A DNA stretch of 49,013 bases from contig JAHJDP010000114.1 of assembly GCA_018831195.1 (NCBI GenBank), positions 1 to 49,013 of the forward strand, read 5' to 3'. Under the pieces are notes generated by a model, which had not been told where the DNA came from, did not search any database, and saw only the letters and a program-made list of their open reading frames with translations. Shown here piece after piece: positions 1 through 8,482 of this stretch. Position 1 is the first letter of the stretch, and each line of letters starts with the position of its first letter. This DNA comes from Candidatus Eisenbacteria bacterium. Its GTDB lineage: Bacteria; Eisenbacteria; RBG-16-71-46; CAIMUX01; JAHJDP01. The translations under genes and the position numbers were made by a program.

Positions 1-798
1 CCTCCACAAATCGACGGCATCCAGGTTCTCTTTGTCGAAAAGGACGCCCCGGCGACAGCCATATCGATCGGCTATCCTTATGATCTGCAGCGCCGCCATC
101 CCGACTATTGGCCGATGCTCTTGGCCAATCATTGGTTTGGCGAACACCGGACATTCTACGGCCGGCTGATGAACGCCATGCGGGTGGACCGCGGCCTCAA
201 TTATGGGGATTATTCCTATATTGAATCGTACCGCCAGGGCCATCGAACCCGTTATGCGCTCCCGAACATTCTCCGCCGGGGGCAGTTCTTTTCGATTTGG
301 ATCAGGCCGGTTGAGGCGGCCAACAGCCATTTCGCATTGCGGCAGGCTCTAAGGGAGTTGACGCGTCTTGCCCTGCAGGGAATCCCCGAGAAAGACTTTG
401 CGACCGCGAAAAGACATCTGTTGAATTACTCCAAACTGTGGAACCAGGGTTTGCAGCAGCGGCTGGGGATGGCCATGGATGACGCCCTTACGGGAACCGA
501 TGTCTATATCTCCCGAATCGAATAAGAGCTTGCACGGATGACTCTGGATGATGTCAATGCAGCGATCAAACGGCATCTTCAGGCGGACAATGTAAAGGTA
601 GCCATGGTTTGCAGCAACGCCCGCAATTTGGCCGAGGCGATTTTTGTCAACGCTCAATCCCCCATCGTTTATGCCAGCGGATCGGCCCCGGAGGGCGTCC
701 TGGAAAAAGATCTCATCATACAGGATTACCCGCTCAGGGTGACGGATGTGGAGATCATTCCAGCGGACGAAATCTTTCGGACCCGGGCGATGAAATAG
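1..798 (+). pseudogene. M16-family peptidase, C-terminal part, with in-frame stop
   Basis: The frame is open from base 1, so the gene begins outside the window. The product resembles the C-terminal (inactive-type) half of M16 zinc peptidases (pitrilysin/insulinase family, PF05193-like). Typical features are the FYGRLMNAMRVDRGLNYGDY stretch (about base 160), corresponding to the family's 'L...LReerGL.Y' region, and an ending of the form 'MTLDDVNAAIKRHL' plus a short beta-rich tail. A TAA at 523-525 interrupts the frame, which then continues without a shift (E-L-A-R-M-T-L-D-D-V) to the TAG at 796-798. The homology is continuous across the stop, so this is a nonsense mutation, an assembly error, or a gene now made as two pieces. 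The 5' catalytic HxxEH half, if present, is outside the window. Confidence 0.7.
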
Positions 799-820
799 GG
801 GACCTGCCGCAGGCATCCCC
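798..820 (+). terminator. GC-rich hairpin after the M16 gene
   Basis: GGGGA-CCTG pairs with CAGG-(CA bulge)-TCCCC around a three-base loop, starting at the last base of the stop codon. No T-tract follows, so intrinsic termination is only possible; it could be a 3' stabilising hairpin. Confidence 0.35.
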
Positions 821-1048
821 CGGCGCGCCTTAGGCCGCCTTGCCGGATCCGGCCCCATTCCCGGCCGGATAGCTGGAACCAGCTGCGTTTTATGCAGTTA
901 GAACTTGTGGTAGAATCACTTTCAGATCGGTCGCACACCCCGGCTCGATACCGGGCCGGGGATAGTGTAGAGTCAAGATCCGATGCCAACCGCAATCCTT
1001 TCAATTTTGGATCACGATAAAAACGGCCATGACAGGAGGCGACTGACG

Positions 1049-2482
1049 ATGTCCTTGAAGCTCCGCGCCCTCACCTTTTTGCTCCCTTTGCTCGTGCTCT
1101 CCTTCTCCTCTTGCGATCTCTTTAAATCATCAAAAACGGCGGTTGTCCTTTCTTCCGCAACACTCGAGACGACGACCTTTATAGATGAGACCTTCAAAAT
1201 CAGCCCGGACATGAAACATTTCTGTTACGGCATGGAGGTCGGTGACAAAGGACGCATGATTATAGATGGGGTTCAGCAACCCATGTACGATTCCGTGCGC
1301 CGGGCCGTCTACAGCTCAGACAGCCGGCGTCTCGCCTACTACGCCGCCACCGGCGACAAACAATTTGTTGTACTGGATGGGCAGGCCGGGCCGCTATATG
1401 ACGCCATTTTATCGCAGAGCGTCATCTTCAGCCCCGACGCCACCGAATTGATTTATGTCGGCCGGCGCGGGGATAAATGGAACCTTGTCCGCAACGGGAT
1501 AGAGCGCGCCGAGTATGAATTCGTCCTGGCCCCGACCATCAAATTCAGCCCCGACGGAAGGAACCTCGCCTATATCATTAAAGAAGGACATGATTGGTAC
1601 GCGGTTCTCAATGGTGAGATTCAGCGTGATTTTGAAATTATGGGCGGCTCCGCCATTCTGCGGCGCACGCAACGTTCACCCTGCGATGAAATCCCCCTCG
1701 TCGAATATATCCCCGCCGATCTTGCCTTCAGCCCCGACGGAAAGACGCTTGCCTACACGGCGGTGCACCTCAACAAGCAGTATGTCGTCGTCAATGGCAA
1801 GAAAGGGAAGGAATATGACAGGGTTCAAACCCTCGTCTTCAGCCCCGATGGACAGCACCTTGCCTATCGCGCGCAAATCGGCGACCAATGGACTCTCGTC
1901 TTCGACGGCGAGGAAGGAAAACTATACGATCAGATTTGGGATCATACACCCATCTTCAATCCCGCCACCCAGCGGCCGGCCATCGTTGCGGCGATGGGAG
2001 AACAGTGGTTTACCGTTATTGATGGACAGGAAGGGACCCCTTACCTGAATATTGGAAAGTTCGTGCTTAGCTCCGACGGTGAACACTACGCTTACAAAAC
2101 CTTTAGTGAAACTCCGCAAAAGCGATGGTTTATTGTTTCGGATGGGAATGAGCTGGCCGACCATGAGGGTGTCGGTAATCCGGTTCTCAGCGATAGAGGC
2201 GGACATCTCGCCTATCGGGCTGATTTTAGCGACCGGCAGTTTATTGTGCTCGATGGGGAATCTCAGAGAGCCTACAAGGAGGTCCATGATCCCATTTTCA
2301 GCTCCGGCGGCAACCATTTGGCTTATCAGGTTCAATACCATGGTGGGTATTTTGTCGTTTTGGACGGAGAGATGAGCGATCCGTATGCCTATATTTTTGA
2401 AATGAGATTTATTGGCGACAAATTGTATTACGCGGCCGTCAAGGACAACACCATACAACTCATAGAAACAGTCATCCGTTAA
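1049..2482 (+). CDS. PD40/WD40-like beta-propeller lipoprotein
   Basis: This is a 477-aa predicted lipoprotein. The ATG at 1049 was chosen because a strong AGGAGG lies at 1034-1039 and the protein then opens with a signal peptide ending in a lipobox-like FSSC. The longer frame from 983 lacks such signals. The rest is built from about nine imperfect repeats of roughly 45 residues with the pattern 'FSPDGxxLAYxAxxGxxxxVVxDGxxGxxYD', typical of PD40/TolB-like propeller blades in which the 'SPDG' turn recurs. Such proteins are usually binding or scaffold modules; no catalytic residues are seen and the ligand is unknown. It lies upstream of the ATPase/helicase operon on the same strand, but a hairpin separates them, so functional linkage is unproven. 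Confidence 0.8.
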   Translation: MSLKLRALTFLLPLLVLSFSSCDLFKSSKTAVVLSSATLETTTFIDETFKISPDMKHFCYGMEVGDKGRMIIDGVQQPMYDSVRRAVYSSDSRRLAYYAATGDKQFVVLDGQAGPLYDAILSQSVIFSPDATELIYVGRRGDKWNLVRNGIERAEYEFVLAPTIKFSPDGRNLAYIIKEGHDWYAVLNGEIQRDFEIMGGSAILRRTQRSPCDEIPLVEYIPADLAFSPDGKTLAYTAVHLNKQYVVVNGKKGKEYDRVQTLVFSPDGQHLAYRAQIGDQWTLVFDGEEGKLYDQIWDHTPIFNPATQRPAIVAAMGEQWFTVIDGQEGTPYLNIGKFVLSSDGEHYAYKTFSETPQKRWFIVSDGNELADHEGVGNPVLSDRGGHLAYRADFSDRQFIVLDGESQRAYKEVHDPIFSSGGNHLAYQVQYHGGYFVVLDGEMSDPYAYIFEMRFIGDKLYYAAVKDNTIQLIETVIR

Positions 2483-2483
2483 T

Positions 2484-2522
2484 TTCAACCGTTGACTCCA
2501 CCGGTCAACTCGATCGGTTGAA
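2484..2522 (+). promoter_or_regulatory. Two-part hairpin between lipoprotein and ATPase/helicase operon
   Basis: Outer arms TTCAACCG (2484-2491) and CGGTTGAA (2515-2522) are perfect complements. An inner stem TTGAC (2492-2496) pairs with GTCAA (2504-2508), with a six-base bulge on the right. There is no T-run after it. It could act as a terminator for the lipoprotein gene or as an operator for the downstream operon. Confidence 0.5.
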
Positions 2523-2524
2523 TC

Positions 2525-2563
2525 TGGTGTCTGACTCTGGCGTTTGACTCTGGTGTCTAACTC
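2525..2563 (+). repeat. Three tandem 13-bp direct repeats upstream of the operon
   Basis: The units TGGTGTCTGACTC (2525-2537), TGGCGTTTGACTC (2538-2550) and TGGTGTCTAACTC (2551-2563) are head to tail and differ at one to three positions. They end two bases before the AAAGGAG ribosome-binding site (2565-2571) of the gene at 2578. The position suits a regulator-binding array or a leader element; no regulator gene is adjacent. Confidence 0.75.
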
Positions 2564-2577
2564 TAAAGGAGAATGGC

Positions 2578-3513
2578 ATGGGACAGGGGGAGATTTTCGA
2601 TCCCAATGAAGAGGTGAATCCGCCCCATCCCACGGGCGACAACCAAAATCTTGCCGGCGATTTCAATCAAGCTGTCGAAAATCTGACATCGATGCGCAAG
2701 GTCATCGCTAATCTGGAGAAACTCTGCCACAAACTGGGCTCGCCTGAGATCTGGGCGCAACCCTCGCGATGCAGGGAGGCGGTCGATCAATTGGCCGAAA
2801 TAACGCCGCAGATCCAGAACTTACCGATTTTACCCGACGGCCTGCTTCAAAGAGCCCGCGATGCTTCCCGGCAGGTGGAACATGCTTTGCTAAAAAGAAC
2901 GATCGACGGCCTTGAGGAAGCGTGCCGGACGGCCGGGGTGTCCTTTCAATGCATCTCACGGCCTTCCCACGAATACAGGACCGGCACTTTCACTTTAGTG
3001 ATGGATCCCGCATCCGGCCGCGTCCGGATTGGATATGCAAGGGAACTCATGGTAGAGACGCCCATGGAGACAGGCATTATTTGGAATGAGCTGCACCGCT
3101 GTATCCAGGAACTGAAGAAGGGTTTTCGCGACTCCGAATTCTTCTTCAAGGAACTCCTGGCCGTCTATAAAGGCATGCTTGGGGAAAAGGGCAGGAAATT
3201 CGGCGAACGGGTGGAGCTGGCCGACCTCCCCGGCCGCCTCACCGCGCGCCGGCTCAGCCGCTCCTTCTGGAAAAACCCGCGCCCCGGCGCCTTTCACCCC
3301 ATCACGAGGGCGATGCTGGCCTACGGTCTTGATCAATTGATCCTCAACCGCGCCCTCGGACAGGACGGTTTTCGCTTGAGATTGGGATCGGCGACAATGG
3401 ATACGACCAAGAAGAAGGCCGATGTTCTTTATCTCGAGAAAGGGCAGGCCGGTGGCCAATACTATTTAACATTTTGGTTCGAAAAGGATCCCGGAGCTAA
3501 GGCGGAAGGATAA
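2578..3513 (+). CDS. Unrecognised first gene of the ATPase/helicase operon
   Basis: This is a 311-aa soluble protein with no signal peptide or membrane segment. It starts at ATG 2578 after AAAGGAG (2565-2571). The first 40 residues are acidic and low in structure. Residues about 45-125 are helical with heptad-like spacing, then a mixed alpha/beta part follows with a beta-rich end (about 265-305). I do not recognise the family. It is three bases upstream of the first BrxD-like ATPase, in a position where comparable cassettes carry a system-specific subunit, for example TerB-N type proteins. A role as sensor, adaptor or DNA-binding partner of the two ATPases and the helicase is inferred from position only. 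Confidence 0.75.
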   Translation: MGQGEIFDPNEEVNPPHPTGDNQNLAGDFNQAVENLTSMRKVIANLEKLCHKLGSPEIWAQPSRCREAVDQLAEITPQIQNLPILPDGLLQRARDASRQVEHALLKRTIDGLEEACRTAGVSFQCISRPSHEYRTGTFTLVMDPASGRVRIGYARELMVETPMETGIIWNELHRCIQELKKGFRDSEFFFKELLAVYKGMLGEKGRKFGERVELADLPGRLTARRLSRSFWKNPRPGAFHPITRAMLAYGLDQLILNRALGQDGFRLRLGSATMDTTKKKADVLYLEKGQAGGQYYLTFWFEKDPGAKAEG

Positions 3514-3516
3514 CAA

Positions 3517-4824
3517 ATGGAACAGCTCGACCGAACATTGGCTCAACGCATCATCGAATCCCTCGGCAGCCTTGGGACGCCACCGAATCGCGGATTTCAA
3601 TATTTCACGGTCGGTTTGGATCAGCAAATTCAGATATTGATAAAAGAATACCTCGACGGATTGCTTCCGCCTCCTTCCAACGGCGGCACTTTTAAATTGA
3701 TCCAAGGGGATTTCGGATGCGGCAAAACTCATTTTCTCTACTGCATCCTCCGGGAAGCGCGCCAGCGCGGTTATGCGACGGCCCTCGTTCAACTCTCCCT
3801 CCGGGAGTGCCCCTTTGACAAAGCCGCGAAGGTCTATCAGGCCATCGCCCGCCGGATCTCCATTCCTATCGAGCTTGAAGAACGCGAAACAGCCGATCCG
3901 GAGGGATGCGGTTTCCCTGAGGTTCTGCGACGTTTCGCCGATGCCATTCAGGAAGCGGGAGGCGAGGAAGCCGTCACGACATGGCTCAGGAAGTTTTTGC
4001 GACGCGTCCCTGTTGAGATCGTCCCCTTCCGTGTCGCCTGCATCTCCTTTCTTGAGGCTTACCTGAAAGGCGATGATGCGACCGAACAGACAATGGAGCA
4101 ATGGCTCTTGGGAATGGAAGTCCCCCGGACGGAATACAGGAGCCGCGGTGTCTTCGCGCGGCTGGAAGAAAGCAATGCGATGGGAATGATCACATCGATG
4201 ATTCAAGTCGTCAGGGGTTTGTCTTTGGGCGATTACCGGGTGCCGGGTGTTGTTCTGGCCTTCGATGAAATGGATCGCACGATGTCTATCTCCGCAAAAC
4301 GGAGCCAAACGCTGCTCGATAATCTGCGCCGGTTGGTTGACAGCGCGGTCGGCGGAGGCCTCCCCGGCGTCATGATGATTTATGCCGTTCCGCCGGAGTT
4401 TATGCGGACGACCGTCGCCGATTATCCGGCGTTGAAGCAGCGGCTGCACAGTATTACCCCATTCGGTCCCAATAACCCCTCGGCGCCCGTTATTGATCTG
4501 GAAGACCTTCTCCCGGAGGCGGGGAAGCTCCTGGCGGAAATCGGATCTCGGATCCTCGATATCTATCTTGTGGCCCGCCAGATAACACTCGATAAAAAAA
4601 TCCAACAAGAACATGCAAAGGTTCTGGCGGAAATTGTATCAAGAGATTCCGCCGCATCGGGAACGCGGCGCGCCTATGTCAAATCATGGATCGCCCTTCT
4701 CAACGATCAGGTGGCACAGGGCGAGCGCGCGCTCTCAGAAGAGGAGTTGGCGGGTCTCGCGTCGGGTTACCTGGAGGAAACATTCGCGGAACCATCGGAA
4801 TCGGCAACGTATCAAGATCTCTAA
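3517..4824 (+). CDS. BrxD-like (DUF2791-like) P-loop ATPase 1
   Basis: This 435-aa protein has a Walker A motif GDFGCGKTH at residues 64-72 and a Walker B region VVLAFDEMD at about 245-253. The GxxGxGK(S/T)H form of Walker A with a following FL is characteristic of the BrxD/DUF2791 branch of AAA-like ATPases found in BREX and TerB-linked systems. Residues near 240-330 resemble a STAND/AAA core ('LLDNLRRLVDSA', 'MMIYAVPPEFM'). Length fits BrxD (about 430 aa). It is separated by 3 bp from the gene before it and 18 bp from the next ATPase, so it is almost surely cotranscribed with both. Not a BrxC/PglY protein, which is about 1200 aa. The substrate of the ATPase is unknown; DNA or helicase remodelling is inferred from the partners. 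Confidence 0.8.
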   Translation: MEQLDRTLAQRIIESLGSLGTPPNRGFQYFTVGLDQQIQILIKEYLDGLLPPPSNGGTFKLIQGDFGCGKTHFLYCILREARQRGYATALVQLSLRECPFDKAAKVYQAIARRISIPIELEERETADPEGCGFPEVLRRFADAIQEAGGEEAVTTWLRKFLRRVPVEIVPFRVACISFLEAYLKGDDATEQTMEQWLLGMEVPRTEYRSRGVFARLEESNAMGMITSMIQVVRGLSLGDYRVPGVVLAFDEMDRTMSISAKRSQTLLDNLRRLVDSAVGGGLPGVMMIYAVPPEFMRTTVADYPALKQRLHSITPFGPNNPSAPVIDLEDLLPEAGKLLAEIGSRILDIYLVARQITLDKKIQQEHAKVLAEIVSRDSAASGTRRAYVKSWIALLNDQVAQGERALSEEELAGLASGYLEETFAEPSESATYQDL

Positions 4825-4842
4825 TCTCAAACGGGAGCAACA

Positions 4843-6369
4843 GTGTTCCGACCTGGTGACATTGTAAAACACACCGACATCGGATCCGGCATCGTGGTCG
4901 GCAAGGAAGGCAACCGTTTCAAGGTGCGCTTCCGCACATTGGTGTTTGATGTTCTGCTGCGGGCCAAAGAGCTTCTGCCGGGGGACGCCGCCGAGCCGCG
5001 TCATCGTATCGCATCCAAAACACCCACCATCGGATTCATAGAAGACAAACCCGCTTCGGCCGATGCCTGGGAGCGCCGTGTCATCGAAGCTTACCGCTAC
5101 GGGATTCTTGATTCTGAATACGCGTCGGAATTGACCGTGGGACGCGAAGATGAACTTAGACATCTCAGTAAAAAGTTGGATCTCGCCGGCACCGGCGGCG
5201 CGGCATTGGGCATCATCGGCGATTACGGGTCCGGGAAAACCCATCTGCTGACGCTCCTTGCGGAGCGGGCGCGGCGCAAAAACTTTCTCACCGCTCTCAT
5301 TACGATCGATCCTTTGGAGATCCGCCCCTCCAACCCCAAGCGGCTCTACCGATCGATCGTGACTCAACTACGCTACCCCGATCGCGCCTACCCGGGCGAA
5401 GGTTTGGCGCCGTTGCTGGATCGCGCCACCGATGAGGAACACTGGAAATCCGTCGCCAGTTCCTTTTTATCTTCCGGATCCAGGGTCGGTCATCGATACC
5501 TCCATGCCTTGCTGCTTTTCTGGTTCAATCAGCGCAAATCATACCGGGACGAATTTGTGGAGTGGGCCGGCGGAGCCCAGGCTTGGATCGAGGGCCAGGA
5601 TGAGGCCAGCAGCGAATTTCTGACACAATGGGTCGGACGTCAAGGCCTGCCCCGCCAGTGGTTCCCCGCGCTTCCCGACCATCGCACCCGGAGCCATACT
5701 TATACATATCTTCTGACCGGGATCTCCGAACTGGCGCGGCGTGTGGGCTATAGCGGGCTCGTCGTTCTGTTGGATGAGGCGGAGTACCATGAAAGACTCG
5801 GCGGAGAGGACCGCAGCTTTGGAGACGATTTCTTCGCCCGCCTGCTCTACGCGGCGCTCCGTCCGGCGGCAGGCCAGCTTGCCGCCTGGGAACATAACTC
5901 CTACCGCGGAGGACACCGCCAGACAAAGGACGAGCCGACAATCTTCCAATTCCCATCGGGTTTGGTTCCCGTGATTGCGGGAACTCCGGAAACACGTGTG
6001 GCCCGTTTGCTGGAATCGTTTCTCATTGAAGATCAAGTAATACATATTCCTTCACTGGGGAGCGCCGATGTCCACCAGCTCATCCTCAAACTCGCCAATC
6101 TCTATTGGAGCGGTTACGGGCCGGGATCGGGCAACGGCGATTGGCCGCCAACCGTCTCAAAAGAGACATTTCGCGGCGCGGTCTGCTCACTTGAACAATG
6201 GGCCGAAGATTGGATGAAGTACGGCGCGGAGGATGTCGTTCGGCCGGTCATTCGAACAACCATTCACATCCTCGACCTGTTGCGTCACGGCCGCATCCGG
6301 GCCCCCAAAAACGGGCGTGAGCTCGCCGCCTTTTTAGAGGATCCGTCGGCGTCCATATTGGGGGATTGA
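4843..6369 (+). CDS. BrxD-like (DUF2791) P-loop ATPase 2 with N-terminal beta-barrel
   Basis: This 508-aa protein uses a GTG start at 4843. Residues 1-48 ('FRPGDIVKHTDIGSGIVVGK...') form a small SH3-like barrel similar to DUF3553/CarD-type nucleic-acid or protein-binding modules. The ATPase follows, with Walker A GDYGSGKTH at 126-134 and Walker B VVLLDEAE at 307-314. Those motifs, 'TVGREDEL' before the P-loop, and 'PVIAGTPE' as sensor-1-like segment fit DUF2791. It differs clearly from the preceding ATPase, so the operon encodes two distinct members rather than a recent duplication. The helicase gene starts 3 bp after its stop. The barrel may recruit the ATPase to nucleic acid or RNA polymerase (inference). 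Confidence 0.83.
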   Translation: MFRPGDIVKHTDIGSGIVVGKEGNRFKVRFRTLVFDVLLRAKELLPGDAAEPRHRIASKTPTIGFIEDKPASADAWERRVIEAYRYGILDSEYASELTVGREDELRHLSKKLDLAGTGGAALGIIGDYGSGKTHLLTLLAERARRKNFLTALITIDPLEIRPSNPKRLYRSIVTQLRYPDRAYPGEGLAPLLDRATDEEHWKSVASSFLSSGSRVGHRYLHALLLFWFNQRKSYRDEFVEWAGGAQAWIEGQDEASSEFLTQWVGRQGLPRQWFPALPDHRTRSHTYTYLLTGISELARRVGYSGLVVLLDEAEYHERLGGEDRSFGDDFFARLLYAALRPAAGQLAAWEHNSYRGGHRQTKDEPTIFQFPSGLVPVIAGTPETRVARLLESFLIEDQVIHIPSLGSADVHQLILKLANLYWSGYGPGSGNGDWPPTVSKETFRGAVCSLEQWAEDWMKYGAEDVVRPVIRTTIHILDLLRHGRIRAPKNGRELAAFLEDPSASILGD

Positions 6370-6372
6370 GTC

Positions 6373-8433
6373 ATGACGGAAGATTGGAGCGAGGGCGATC
6401 ATTTCGTTCGTTCCCTTCTGCCGCGAACGGGATCCGTTTTCTTCGGCCGCTTTAAACGCCTGACCCCCATTCAAAGAGACGCCATCCCCCGTCTGCTTGA
6501 AGGGCGCAATTTGCTGATGATCGCCCCCACCGCCACGGGCAAGACCGAAGCGGTGATGGCCCCTCTGCTGGAACGCTATCTGAAACCCGGTTTTGATCAT
6601 CCTGTGATTCTCTATATCGCGCCGACCCGCGCCCTGGTTAATGATGCTTACCGCCGCCTCGAATCGCGGATGCAGTGGCTCGGGGCCGGATTGAGCCGGA
6701 AGACGTCGGATCATCCGGGCCTGCCGAAAACCCCTCCCGCCGTCCTCATCACCACACCGGAATCGCTCGACTCCCTCCTTGTCAGGGCGCCGCGATATCT
6801 TGTCTCGATCCGCGCCCTCGTGCTGGATGAGTTGCACGCGCTCATGGGAACGCCGCGCGGAGATCAGCTGGCCTGCCTGGTGACACGATTATCACAGATC
6901 GTTGCGACGCGATGCGACGCGGATCAGCCATCGGGGCAATGTCAAATCGTCGCGGCCTCGGCGACGGTCGAAAATCCCGCCGTGACCGCCGGGTGTTTCT
7001 TTCAAACCGGCGGCGTGCTGATCGCGCCGGGGCATAGAAATCTCGAGCGCAAGATTGTTCGCTGTGAGGAACCGGGGGAATTGCAGGAGTTCCTCGCCGA
7101 GTCGATCCGAGATGGGCGCAACAAAGTACTGGCCTTTGCCAACTCGCGGGCCGAAGTAGAGGCAACCGCATCCAGATTGAGAGGCAACCCTCCGTTTAGA
7201 GAGTATGTTTATGCCCACCATGGAAGCCTATCCCGTGGAGAGCGGGAAAAGACGGAGCAGCATTTCCTGCGAGCCCGGAGGGCCCTCTGCGTCGCGACTT
7301 TAACATTAGAGCTTGGGATCGATATCGGTGATGTTGATCTCATCCTGCTGCTCGGTCCGCCGCCGAGCGTTTCCGCGCTGTTGCAACGGATGGGCCGGGG
7401 CGGCCGGCGCGGCCAGAAGGCGGGTGTGCTGGCCGTGGCGGCATCCGAGAGAGACGAGCTTCTCTTCCAGCACCTCTTTCGGTCGGCGGAGTCGAATCAG
7501 CTCCTCCAGGATCCGCCGGTCTATGATCCATCGGTGGTTCTTCAACAGGCCTTGTCGGTCTGTCTTCAGAATCGCAGACGGGAAGTCGATGCGGCGGGTC
7601 TTTTGGAACGGATCCCCGAGTGGCAGCAAGACTACTGGACGGAAGAAAGATTGACGTCGGCCTTGAGAAGCCTTTACCGCGCCGAATTGCTCGAGGAGGT
7701 GGCGCGGGGGGTTTTCGGTCCTTCGCCGGATCTCGAAGAGCAGTTCCGCCGCGGTACGATGCATGCGAACATTGCGAGTGACGGCGAAATCACCGTTTGG
7801 GATGATGCCTCGGGGCGTGTTGTGGGATCGGTCGATCCGTCGGCCGCATCGGCGGATCATCTGACCTTGGGCGCGGTGACCTGGGAGGTGACGCACCGGT
7901 CATCCGAGGGATTGCGTGTCTCCTCGAGTGAAAATGCGAGCGATCCTCGCTTTCGCGGACGGGGATTCCCTCTAACGGGCGCCCGTTATGCCCTGCGCCT
8001 GAAGCAGGATCTCGGCATCGAACCCCATGTCCTGATTCGTTGCGAGCAGGATAATATAACACATTTCTTTCACGCCTTCGGAAGCCTTTGGGGGGAATTG
8101 CTGCGTCATGCCGTTGTGCTTCCCAAGGCGACGGGATACCATGTCCTGCATCCGGCTTGGGGACTCTCCCTTGAGGGATCGGTGATGAAACCGGTCCTCA
8201 ATTTGCAGCCGAAACGGCTGGAGGACTCCCTCCTGAGACGGCGGCGCACCCTTGTGCGACGGCTTCCTTTCGGCCCCTATTTTGACAAGCTCCCGGAGGA
8301 GGAGCAGGATCAGGCGATCCTGCGGGCCTTCCGCATAGCGGAATTCCTCGAGCTCATTCAGCAAATGGAAGTTGTGACGCCGCCGACCGAGGAGATTGCA
8401 AGACAAATTGTACTATTTAGCAGGGATAACTGA
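6373..8433 (+). CDS. Lhr/BrxHI-like DEAD/DEAH-box helicase
   Basis: This 686-aa superfamily-2 helicase has a Q-like motif (FKRLTPIQRDAIP, 27-39), Walker A APTATGKTE (51-59), motif Ia 'APTRALVNDAY', motif II DELH (152-155), motif III SAT (196-198), 'TLTLELGIDIGDVD' as motif V, and motif VI QRMGRGGRRG (338-347). The DELH box and the long C-terminal part place it with Lhr-type helicases such as BrxHI of BREX type 2. Translocation on DNA coupled to the two ATPases is the likely role. It is the last gene of the operon, 3 bp after the second ATPase. No methyltransferase, PglZ phosphatase or BrxA/B gene lies nearby, so this is not a complete BREX locus. Confidence 0.88.
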   Translation: MTEDWSEGDHFVRSLLPRTGSVFFGRFKRLTPIQRDAIPRLLEGRNLLMIAPTATGKTEAVMAPLLERYLKPGFDHPVILYIAPTRALVNDAYRRLESRMQWLGAGLSRKTSDHPGLPKTPPAVLITTPESLDSLLVRAPRYLVSIRALVLDELHALMGTPRGDQLACLVTRLSQIVATRCDADQPSGQCQIVAASATVENPAVTAGCFFQTGGVLIAPGHRNLERKIVRCEEPGELQEFLAESIRDGRNKVLAFANSRAEVEATASRLRGNPPFREYVYAHHGSLSRGEREKTEQHFLRARRALCVATLTLELGIDIGDVDLILLLGPPPSVSALLQRMGRGGRRGQKAGVLAVAASERDELLFQHLFRSAESNQLLQDPPVYDPSVVLQQALSVCLQNRRREVDAAGLLERIPEWQQDYWTEERLTSALRSLYRAELLEEVARGVFGPSPDLEEQFRRGTMHANIASDGEITVWDDASGRVVGSVDPSAASADHLTLGAVTWEVTHRSSEGLRVSSSENASDPRFRGRGFPLTGARYALRLKQDLGIEPHVLIRCEQDNITHFFHAFGSLWGELLRHAVVLPKATGYHVLHPAWGLSLEGSVMKPVLNLQPKRLEDSLLRRRRTLVRRLPFGPYFDKLPEEEQDQAILRAFRIAEFLELIQQMEVVTPPTEEIARQIVLFSRDN

Positions 8434-8482
8434 ATCGTGAATATTGAATGTTAAAACGGCCTTGCGCGCAATGAGATCATTG

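Noticed and set aside
523-525. Recoding (selenocysteine or pyrrolysine) at the M16 in-frame stop
   Set aside because: The codon is TAA, not TGA or TAG, and the family has no such residue there.
3466-4614. 382-aa open frame antisense to the first BrxD-like ATPase
   Set aside because: It is a shadow frame in GC-rich coding DNA. It has no recognisable motif, while the plus-strand frame has Walker A and B motifs and operon spacing.
2578-8433. Complete BREX system
   Set aside because: No PglX methyltransferase, PglZ, BrxA/B or BrxC/PglY gene is present in the surrounding sequence; only BrxD- and BrxHI-like proteins are.
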